Shown: in pieces, positions 1 through 5,123 of the stretch | Numbering within the stretch: the first letter of the stretch is position 1 | Layout of the letters: each line of letters starts with the position of its first letter | From: CAZOWL01 sp964583605 | Lineage (GTDB): Bacteria; Pseudomonadota; Gammaproteobacteria; Chromatiales; Chromatiaceae | Direction: 5' to 3' | Assembly (NCBI GenBank): GCA_964583605.1 | Contig: CAZOWL010000125.1 | Span: 1 to 9,644 of the forward strand | DNA length: 9,644 bases | Program-made: the position numbers and the translations under genes | Notes under the pieces: generated by a model | Seen by the model: only the letters and a program-made list of their open reading frames with translations | Database searches by the model: none | Told to the model about the DNA's origin: nothing

Positions 1-46
1 TCGTTCCCTCACCCCAACCCTCTCCCAGAGGGCGAGGGAGCGAACG
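1..46. repeat. GC-rich imperfect inverted repeat, dispersed (REP-like) type
   Basis: A C-rich then G-rich segment folds on itself. CCCTC at 18-22 pairs with GAGGG at 34-38, and CCC at 24-26 pairs with GGG at 30-32, leaving one mismatch and a 3-base loop; the outer CGTTCCCTC can also pair with the GAGGGAGCG that follows. The pattern CCCTCACCC(C/T)AACCCTCTCCC followed by GAGGG is a commonly seen dispersed intergenic repeat in proteobacterial genomes (general knowledge, not checked here). It lies just past the 3' end of the minus-strand gene at 86-373, so it could also serve as its terminator, although no T-run follows. Its left edge may be cut by the window. Confidence 0.6.
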
Positions 47-85
47 TGCTTCGCCAAGTTGATTGTAGGGACCCCCTGGTGTGCT

Positions 86-373
86 TCAGCCCCGTTCGGC
101 GAGCACCGAGAGCTTGTGGGGCGTCGCCCGCGGCGGTGCAGACGGACGCGCGCCACCCGCTTCTTTGCGGTGACGCCTCACGCAGCCGATGACGTAGTGA
201 AGGAGGGTGCCTCCGACGGCGATGAAGACAAATGCCGTGGCCGCGATCTGCTCAAGGCGCCCGACGTCGGCCAGCGACAGGGTGAGCCAAGTCACGAAGG
301 TGACGACACCAGAGATGAAGGCCACCATGATATAGGGCCACGTGGAACTCGCGTAGTCCGGACAACTTTTCAT
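86..373 (-). CDS. Small two-helix membrane protein, function unknown
   Basis: A 95-residue protein with no family I recognise. Two hydrophobic segments are visible at about residues 13-34 and 42-64, separated by a short polar turn. The C-terminal tail (about 65-95) is rich in Arg, Lys and Pro and would probably lie in the cytoplasm. The ATG at 373 was chosen because AGGG lies about 8 bases upstream and because residues added by the longer frame (back to 448) are Arg/Ala-rich and not membrane-like. It is on the same strand as hflD, 255 bp downstream, so it may be a separate unit. A perfect 6-bp inverted repeat with a 4-bp spacer (387-402) lies just upstream of the start and could fold in the leader. 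Reality of the gene is likely but not certain. Confidence 0.6.
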   Translation of the reverse strand: MKSCPDYASSTWPYIMVAFISGVVTFVTWLTLSLADVGRLEQIAATAFVFIAVGGTLLHYVIGCVRRHRKEAGGARPSAPPRATPHKLSVLAERG

Positions 374-448
374 GACAATACCCTGAATCTCACACCTGAG
401 ATGACCCTGGATCGCTCGCACGCGCGCTGCTGATGCCCGGAGGGCCAC

Positions 449-628
449 CGCGCGCCTTCCAGCCAGGGGGCCTGGCTCCGTTTTCCGTCTGCGTCGGGCT
501 CACGCGTGATTGACCCGGTGCCGGAGCTTTTGACGATCGAAGCGTGTCACGAACCCCTAGTGTAAGGCAAGCGTTTTGTCCGTAGATCTACGCGTGCGTC
601 TTGCGCATCTTTACTCTCCGACCTGTCG
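449..628. other. Non-coding gap between the small membrane gene and hflD
   Basis: No credible gene is seen here. Besides the hairpin at 461-484 it contains a perfect 12-bp palindrome CGTAGATCTACG at 581-592. No clear terminator for hflD (leftward) is found and purB, which follows hflD in enterobacteria, is absent. Confidence 0.5.
461..484 (+). terminator. Terminator-like hairpin with T-run, no obvious gene served
   Basis: AGCCAGG (461-467) and CCTGGCT (471-477) form a perfect 7-bp stem with a GGG loop, followed after CCG by TTTT at 481-484 on the plus strand. This is the shape of an intrinsic terminator reading rightward, but no plus-strand gene is seen to its left. On the minus strand no T-run follows. 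It may be a remnant, or it may stop antisense transcription toward hflD. Confidence 0.35.
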
Positions 629-1258
629 TCACGCGTTGGCTGGATCGCTCAGGTATCTTTGCGCCTCGTCAAACAGGCGCCGCCGACCAAAGAGGATTTG
701 CCAGCGGCTGCCTCCGGCTTGGCGCCACAGCATCGCGCTGCGGATGCCGGCGAGCAGCAGGGCGCGGATGCGATTCTGGTTATCCTGGTTATTGAGGTGG
801 AGCGGCTCGCCTCTGACCATAATGCGTGGCTGCAATCCGCTGATCGTCCGGGAATAGATCTCGGCCATGTGCGCGAGGATGACAGGGTCGAGCAAGGCGT
901 GCTGCTCGAGCTTGACGGTGGCCTCATCGATGCCGGCTCGGATGGCAGTCAACAGATCGGAGCGGCTACCAAGGCGCTGCTCGAGCTTGATGAGCGCTAT
1001 CACATAGCGGGTCAGCTCGAGCTCGCGCTCGGTCTTACCCGCCATCTGATCGATGATCTGGCGGGCACCGAGCGTTACCGCGCCAGGTGGACCGAAGACG
1101 CTCGCCACGGTGTCCGCGTCGACCTGGAAGAGACTGAAGATGCAGGGCTCAGCGGCGGCGGTATCTACCGAGCCATAGCGGGCGACGCGCATCACACAGT
1201 GAGCGGCTTGATAAATGCCGGCGAGTGCGATGAGCCGATCCCGATCGCTGTAAGCCAT
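629..1258 (-). CDS. hflD: HflD-type lysogenization regulator (DUF489 family)
   Basis: A 209-residue protein, close to the 213 of E. coli HflD. The N-terminus (MAYSDRDRLIALAGIYQAA...) has the family's typical opening helix, with a later QRLGSRSDLLTAI segment and a C-terminal helix rich in Arg (RIRALLLAGIRSAMLWRQAGG) followed by FGRRRLF. In E. coli HflD is a peripheral inner-membrane protein that binds phage lambda CII and lowers lysogeny; its native cellular role is unclear, so the name is by family only. The ATG at 1258 is preferred over the frame's first start at 1294 because AGGAGA lies about 8 bases upstream of it and the extra 12 residues have no family counterpart. It follows mnmA on the same strand after a 184-bp gap, a pairing conserved in gammaproteobacteria. 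All-helical, no signal peptide. Confidence 0.9.
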   Translation of the reverse strand: MAYSDRDRLIALAGIYQAAHCVMRVARYGSVDTAAAEPCIFSLFQVDADTVASVFGPPGAVTLGARQIIDQMAGKTERELELTRYVIALIKLEQRLGSRSDLLTAIRAGIDEATVKLEQHALLDPVILAHMAEIYSRTISGLQPRIMVRGEPLHLNNQDNQNRIRALLLAGIRSAMLWRQAGGSRWQILFGRRRLFDEAQRYLSDPANA

Positions 1259-1442
1259 CCTTCTGTCTCCTGCTGAGTCTAATGAATCTGCCACCGATTC
1301 CCGGCTTCGCCGGAGCCCTCACCTGGCCGCACGTGCCGCGGCTCGTCAAGTCACATCGACAGTACGTCGGCTGCCCGAACGAGTATGCGGCCGCGGAGGC
1401 ATCGGCAAAGCCTGCGGCGGTTCTGTTGGCCAATCAGTCGCC
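1259..1442. other. Spacer between mnmA and hflD
   Basis: A 184-bp gap inside what is usually a tight operon. Frames crossing it do not resemble proteins. A small perfect hairpin CCGGC-TTC-GCCGG sits at 1301-1313. The hflD ribosome binding site (AGGAGA on the minus strand) is at its left edge. No convincing promoter was found. Confidence 0.5.
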
Positions 1443-2573
1443 TCACCGGCACGCATGCCGAATGACCGCGCCCCCGAGACACTCCTCGCCACGGTAGAGG
1501 ACGAGCGCCTGGCCTGGGGTCACGGCGCGCTGCGGATGCTCGAACCGGACGCGGCAACCGGATTCATCGTAACTCAGGATCTCGCAGCCCTGCAGCGGTT
1601 GGCGATGGCGCAAGCGCGCAAGACAGGGATAGGGCGCGGGCCCAGGCGGATTTCCTGCAATCCAATGCAGTGGCTCGCCCTCTAGCTCTCGCGCCATCAA
1701 CAACGGGTGATCGGCTCCCTGGACAACAATCAATGCGTTGCGTGCCAGGTCCTTGGCGGCGACGAACCAAGGCGCCTCATGGAAGCCGGTCGCACCGCCG
1801 ATCCCAAGCCCTTTGCGCTGTCCGATTGTGTAGTAGGCCACGCCGCGGTGCACGCCGAGCACCTGACCGTCCGGTGTCTCGATCGGGCCGCTATCATTCG
1901 GTAGGTACCGTGCCAGGAAGTCACGAAATGGCCGCTCACCAATAAAGCAGATCCCGGTGCTGTCGGGCTTGGCCGCATTGGCGAAGCCGAAGTCGCGAGC
2001 CATGCGGCGCACCTGTAGCTTGGTCAGGTCGGCGAGCGGAAAGTGACTCAGCCGCAGCTGGTTTTGATCTAGCAGATACAGGAAATAGGTTTGATCCTTG
2101 TCCGCATCGGCACTGAGTCGCAGCCGGGCCCGCCCCGCATCATGGCTGATCCGCGCGTAATGTCCCGTCGCAATGCCGGTGGCCCCGAGATCTAGGGCGT
2201 GGTCGAGAAAGGCCTGGAATTTGATTTCCTTGTTACAGAGGACATCCGGGTTCGGCGTGCGGCCCGCCCGATGCTCGTCGAGGAAGCGCGTGAAGACCCG
2301 ATCCCAGTACTCAGTGGCGAAGTTGACCTTATGCAGTGGGACACCAAGTCGATTGGCGACGGCTTCGGCATAAGCAAGATCCTCCGCTGCCGCACAGTAG
2401 CCCACCGAATCGTCCTCCTCCCAGTTCTTCATGAACAGCCCTTCGACGGCGAAACCTTGTTCGCAGAGCATCAGGGCCGCGACAGCTGAGTCCACGCCTC
2501 CAGAGAGGCCGACGAAGATCTTCTCGCCGCGGGTGGGCGAGGGCCGAAACGAGCGGGAATTGGCAGGGGACAT
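1443..2573 (-). CDS. mnmA: tRNA-specific 2-thiouridylase MnmA
   Basis: A 376-residue cytoplasmic enzyme (368 in E. coli) that activates U34 of tRNA-Lys, -Glu and -Gln with ATP and inserts sulfur supplied through the Tus relay, giving the 2-thio part of mnm5s2U. The PP-loop SGGVDS is at about residues 24-29. The two family cysteines are present: Cys113 in NPDVLCNKEIKF and Cys209 in DSTGICFIGER, the persulfide-forming residue. GLFMKNWEEDD, ATGHYAR, TIGQRKGLGIGG and the closing YRGEECLGGAVI are all typical. The start is set at ATG 2573; a TTG three codons upstream (2582) is also possible and neither has a strong ribosome binding site. It is the first gene of a leftward pair with hflD and is divergent from icd. 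Confidence 0.96.
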   Translation of the reverse strand: MSPANSRSFRPSPTRGEKIFVGLSGGVDSAVAALMLCEQGFAVEGLFMKNWEEDDSVGYCAAAEDLAYAEAVANRLGVPLHKVNFATEYWDRVFTRFLDEHRAGRTPNPDVLCNKEIKFQAFLDHALDLGATGIATGHYARISHDAGRARLRLSADADKDQTYFLYLLDQNQLRLSHFPLADLTKLQVRRMARDFGFANAAKPDSTGICFIGERPFRDFLARYLPNDSGPIETPDGQVLGVHRGVAYYTIGQRKGLGIGGATGFHEAPWFVAAKDLARNALIVVQGADHPLLMARELEGEPLHWIAGNPPGPAPYPCLARLRHRQPLQGCEILSYDESGCRVRFEHPQRAVTPGQALVLYRGEECLGGAVIRHACR

Positions 2574-2737
2574 CAATCGCAAATCGTCGGATCATCGCGG
2601 CGGCCCCGCCGAGGACAGCAGGTGACTGACTCCGATCGGTTCAGAACGCCCAGCGGGCCGACCCGAAGCCGCCAATTCGCCCGGTTGGCGGCTGCCTGTG
2701 GCGGCAAGCGGCCGCGCTGCGCACCATCCGGTCGGGG

Positions 2738-2746
2738 TGTTAGGAT
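2738..2746 (+). promoter_or_regulatory. Candidate extended -10 promoter for icd
   Basis: TGT followed by TAGGAT (2741-2746) gives a TGn-extended -10 element 35 bp before the icd ATG, which would place transcription start near 2753 and leave a leader of about 28 bases. No good -35 hexamer lies at the expected distance, which extended -10 promoters can tolerate. The whole 2574-2780 gap is the shared divergent control region of mnmA and icd; no clear mnmA promoter was seen. Confidence 0.4.
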
Positions 2747-2780
2747 AGCGCCTTCATCGAGCACGGGGTACAGATTCACG

Positions 2781-4037
2781 ATGGCCTACGACAAGATTCA
2801 GGTCCCCGCGGGTGGGGAGAAGATTGAGGTGAATGCCGACGCGTCGCTTCGCGTGCCGCAGCGCCCGATCATTCCGTTTATTGAAGGGGACGGCATCGGT
2901 GTCGATATCACCCCGGTGATGCGCCGGGTCGTCGACGCCGCTGTTGCAGAGGCCTATGGCTCAGAGCGCAAGATCTGTTGGATGGAGATCTTCGCCGGCG
3001 AGAAGGCGACCCAGGTCTATGGGGAAGACGTGTGGCTGCCAACGGAGACCTTGGAGGCCGTGAAGGACTTCGTCGTGTCGATCAAGGGCCCTCTGACGAC
3101 CCCCGTCGGCGGCGGCATACGTTCCCTCAATGTGACCTTGCGGCAGCAGCTCGACCTGTACGTTTGTCTGCGCCCGGTGCGGTATTTTCAGGGTACGCCG
3201 AGCCCGCTGCGGGAGCCCGAGCACACCGACATGGTCATTTTCCGCGAAAATTCCGAGGACATCTATGCCGGGGTCGAGTGGCCGGCGGGCTCGCCTGAGG
3301 TGAGGCGGGTGATCGACTTCCTGCAAGGCGAGATGGGTGTCACGAAGATTCGTTTTCCGGACTCGTCCGGCATTGGTATCAAGCCAGTCTCCTCTGAGGG
3401 AACTAAGCGACTCGTCCGCAAGGCCCTCAAGTATGCCATCGACAACGATCGGGCGTCGGTGACCCTTGTACACAAGGGGAACATTATGAAGTACACCGAA
3501 GGGGCCTTCAAACAGTGGGGTTACGACCTCGCAAGGGAGGAGTTCGGTGCCGAGGAAATCGATGGTGGACCCTGGTGTCGCTTCCCTAATCCGAAGACCG
3601 GCCGTGAGATCCTTGTCAAGGACGTCATCGCCGATGCGTTTCTGCAGCAGATCCTGCTTCGCCCCAAAGAATACGACGTGATCGCCACCCTGAATCTCAA
3701 CGGGGACTACATCTCCGATGCGCTAGCGGCGCAGGTCGGCGGGATCGGGATGGCCCCAGGCGCGAACCTCTCGGATTCGGTCGCCATGTTCGAGGCGACG
3801 CATGGCACAGCTCCCCGATATGCCGGGAAGGATCAGGTCAATCCGAGCTCGCTGATCCTCTCAGCTGAGATGCTCTTGCGGCACCTAGGCTGGACGGAGG
3901 CAGCTGAGCGGATCATCCACGGAGTCGAAGGGGCGATCGCGGCGAAGACCGTGACCTACGATCTCGAAAGGCTTATGGAGGGCGCGAAAAAACTGAGCTG
4001 CTCAGGCTTCGGTGACGCGATCATCTCCAATATGTGA
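2781..4037 (+). CDS. icd: Isocitrate dehydrogenase, NADP-dependent
   Basis: A 418-residue homodimeric TCA-cycle enzyme (416 in E. coli) that oxidatively decarboxylates isocitrate to 2-oxoglutarate. Isocitrate-site residues are present: Ser115 and Asn117 in GGGIRSLNV, Arg121, Arg131, Arg155, Tyr162 and Lys232; metal-binding Asp285, Asp309 and Asp313 (in NLNGDYISDALAAQ) are intact. Ser115 matches E. coli Ser113, the residue phosphorylated by the AceK kinase/phosphatase, so such control is possible, though aceK is not in the window. Coenzyme residues Arg346-Tyr347, Val353, Tyr393 and Arg397 fit NADP specificity (E. coli has Lys at the first). The ATG at 2781 is chosen over an open extension to 2622 because alignment with known enzymes begins there; the upstream bases are the promoter region. 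The ribosome binding site is weak. Confidence 0.97.
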   Translation: MAYDKIQVPAGGEKIEVNADASLRVPQRPIIPFIEGDGIGVDITPVMRRVVDAAVAEAYGSERKICWMEIFAGEKATQVYGEDVWLPTETLEAVKDFVVSIKGPLTTPVGGGIRSLNVTLRQQLDLYVCLRPVRYFQGTPSPLREPEHTDMVIFRENSEDIYAGVEWPAGSPEVRRVIDFLQGEMGVTKIRFPDSSGIGIKPVSSEGTKRLVRKALKYAIDNDRASVTLVHKGNIMKYTEGAFKQWGYDLAREEFGAEEIDGGPWCRFPNPKTGREILVKDVIADAFLQQILLRPKEYDVIATLNLNGDYISDALAAQVGGIGMAPGANLSDSVAMFEATHGTAPRYAGKDQVNPSSLILSAEMLLRHLGWTEAAERIIHGVEGAIAAKTVTYDLERLMEGAKKLSCSGFGDAIISNM

Positions 4038-4040
4038 CCG

Positions 4041-4077
4041 CTGGCCAAGCGGAAGTCGTCCGTCTCGGTTTGGCCAG
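4041..4077. repeat. Inverted repeat just after icd
   Basis: CTGGCCAA (4041-4048) and TTGGCCAG (4070-4077) are perfect inverted copies, extendable by a G-T and a C-G pair, with a loop of about 17 bases. It begins 4 bases after the icd stop. No T-run follows on either strand, so it is better described as a 3' stabilising hairpin or weak terminator for icd. Confidence 0.45.
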
Positions 4078-4103
4078 TCTGCTGCGCCCGGGACGCGGCG
4101 GCG

Positions 4104-4150
4104 CAGGAACAAAAGAACTGACAGGGTCGGGGGTAGCGCCCGCGACCCTG
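4104..4150 (-). terminator. Intrinsic terminator of cspD
   Basis: Read on the minus strand, CAGGGTCG (4150-4143) pairs perfectly with CGACCCTG (4129-4122) around a GC-rich 13-base loop that can pair further, followed by TCAGTTCTTTTGTTCC, which is T-rich. It starts 33 bases after the cspD stop codon. The T-run is interrupted, so efficiency is uncertain. Confidence 0.65.
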
Positions 4151-4182
4151 GCCGGATTAAAGATCGTTGACGCTCTGTGCGC

Positions 4183-4389
4183 CTACGGCACGCGATAGAC
4201 CTTGGCCGCGTGAAGCCCCTTCGGCCCCTGGGTCACCTCGAACTCGACCTTTTGACCTTCCCTCAACGTCTTGTAGCCATCCATCGCGATCGCCGAGAAA
4301 TGGACAAAGACATCCTCCTCGCGGCCTTCGGGCTTGACAAAACCATATCCCTTGGCATTGTTGAACCACTTGACAATACCAGTGATCAT
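4183..4389 (-). CDS. cspD: Cold-shock-domain protein, CspD type
   Basis: A 68-residue single cold-shock domain, a five-strand OB fold that binds single-stranded nucleic acid. RNP1 is KGYGFV (13-18) and RNP2 is VFVHF (27-31). The forms KWFNNAKGYGF, IAMDGYKTL and QGPKG match E. coli CspD rather than CspA, and CspD inhibits replication initiation and elongation in stationary phase by binding opened DNA. Position next to clpS-clpA, transcribed divergently, is the same as in E. coli, which supports the symbol. The ATG at 4389 has a strong GGAGGAG about 9 bases upstream. A sigma70-type promoter (4489-4516) and an intrinsic terminator flank it, so it is probably a single-gene unit. A general CspA-family RNA chaperone role cannot be excluded. 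Confidence 0.9.
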   Translation of the reverse strand: MITGIVKWFNNAKGYGFVKPEGREEDVFVHFSAIAMDGYKTLREGQKVEFEVTQGPKGLHAAKVYRVP

Positions 4390-4421
4390 AGACCTAACTC
4401 CTCCAGACTTGCCGCTGCCTT

Positions 4422-4450
4422 ATCAATGGCAGTTAATCTTGCATCAATGG
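4422..4450. repeat. Direct repeat ATCAATGG in the cspD leader
   Basis: ATCAATGG occurs at 4422-4429 and again at 4443-4450, a 21-bp period (two helical turns). Both copies lie in the untranslated leader of cspD, downstream of its promoter. They could bind a dimeric regulator or shape the leader RNA; chance is also possible. Confidence 0.35.
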
Positions 4451-4488
4451 GCCGAGCCAGGCGCGATCCTGCCGCGCCTTGCGACCCA

Positions 4489-4516
4489 AGTATAGTCGCC
4501 TGATTTCTTTGGTCAA
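4489..4516 (-). promoter_or_regulatory. Sigma70-type promoter of cspD
   Basis: On the minus strand TTGACC (4516-4511) and TATACT (4494-4489) are separated by 16 bases. Both hexamers are one base from consensus. Transcription would start near 4482, leaving a leader of about 93 bases before the cspD ATG, long for a small gene and in keeping with the structured leaders of cold-shock genes. Confidence 0.8.
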
Positions 4517-4641
4517 ACCTGAGATCGATCAGAGCATGTGCCGGGAGAATGCGTGAGTCCGGCAGGGGAGGGCATCGTCCTTCGCGCTGAGAGTGGAAGT
4601 TCCTGCCCTGCGCCAACACATTCGCAGGAGGAAGGAAAGGC
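4517..4641. other. Divergent control region upstream of clpS
   Basis: Together with the cspD leader this is part of a 335-bp stretch (4390-4724) without a long gene. I find no convincing sigma70 promoter for clpS here. The notable element is a strong purine-rich ribosome binding site, AGGAGGAAGGAAAGG at 4626-4640. Confidence 0.45.
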
Positions 4642-4728
4642 GTGCGAGCTTCAGGACGAGACGCCTCGCTTTCCCGCCGCGGTGGGTCCCGGCATCAAAC
4701 GAAATGCGCGACAATTCGGTCACCATGA
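4642..4728 (+). CDS. Possible short upstream ORF translationally coupled to clpS
   Basis: A GTG at 4642 follows AGGAGG (4626-4631) and AAGG (4632-4635) at 6-10 bases and opens a 28-codon frame that ends at TGA 4726-4728, overlapping the clpS ATG at 4725 as ATGA. The peptide is basic (many Arg and Ser) and resembles nothing I know. clpS itself has no recognisable ribosome binding site, so termination-reinitiation at ATGA would supply one. This is inference from signals only: no conservation is visible from one sequence, and the frame is short enough to occur by chance. Confidence 0.35.
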   Translation: MRASGRDASLSRRGGSRHQTKCATIRSP

Positions 4729-5048
4729 GCGATCATCTTCCTTACGAGGACCACGACTCAGAGATCTCGATCGAGGAGGCGAAGCCCAAACTGCGACGCC
4801 CGCCCTTGTTCAAGGTCCTGTTGCTCAACGACGATTACACCCCCATGGAATTTGTCGTCCAGGTCCTCGAGACCTTCTTCGCGATGAGTAAGGAGAAGGC
4901 GGTACAGATCATGCTGCATGTCCACACGCGCGGGGTCGGTGTGTGCGGAGTTTTCACGCGAGAGATCGCCGAGACCAAGGTGATGCAGGTCAATGATTAC
5001 TCGCGTAACCATCAGCATCCGTTGATGTGCACCATGGAAGAGGCCTAA
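4725..5048 (+). CDS. clpS: ATP-dependent Clp protease adaptor ClpS
   Basis: A 107-residue adaptor (106 in E. coli) that binds proteins with bulky hydrophobic N-terminal residues and hands them to ClpAP. A variable acidic N-terminal tail (about 1-25), which in E. coli enters the ClpA pore region, precedes the folded core. The N-degron pocket residues are visible: Asn35-Asp36-Asp37 in LLLNDDYTPMEFV, Met41 and His67. The ending VCGVFTREIAETK...HPLMCTMEEA is typical. The ATG at 4725 gives the family's usual length; ATG 4704 and GTG 4593 in the same frame would add Arg-rich residues with no family match. It is followed by clpA after 75 bp, the conserved arrangement, and its start overlaps the stop of a possible short ORF. 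Confidence 0.95.
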   Translation: MSDHLPYEDHDSEISIEEAKPKLRRPPLFKVLLLNDDYTPMEFVVQVLETFFAMSKEKAVQIMLHVHTRGVGVCGVFTREIAETKVMQVNDYSRNHQHPLMCTMEEA

Positions 5049-5123
5049 ACCGCGATCCGTCGCTCGACAAGCGATGATGTCAGCGCTGATATTTTACGTA
5101 TCCATCCAGCACGGTCTCAGGCA

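Noticed and set aside
659..1276. A 205-residue plus-strand frame opposite hflD
   Set aside because: It is antisense to a well-recognised hflD and has no family features.
2622..2780. N-terminal extension of icd to GTG 2622
   Set aside because: Known isocitrate dehydrogenases align from ATG 2781; the extension covers the candidate promoter.
5080..5089. Palindrome TCAGCGCTGA followed by TATTTTA between clpS and clpA as a terminator
   Set aside because: There is no loop for a stable RNA hairpin and a terminator between these cooperating genes would be unexpected.
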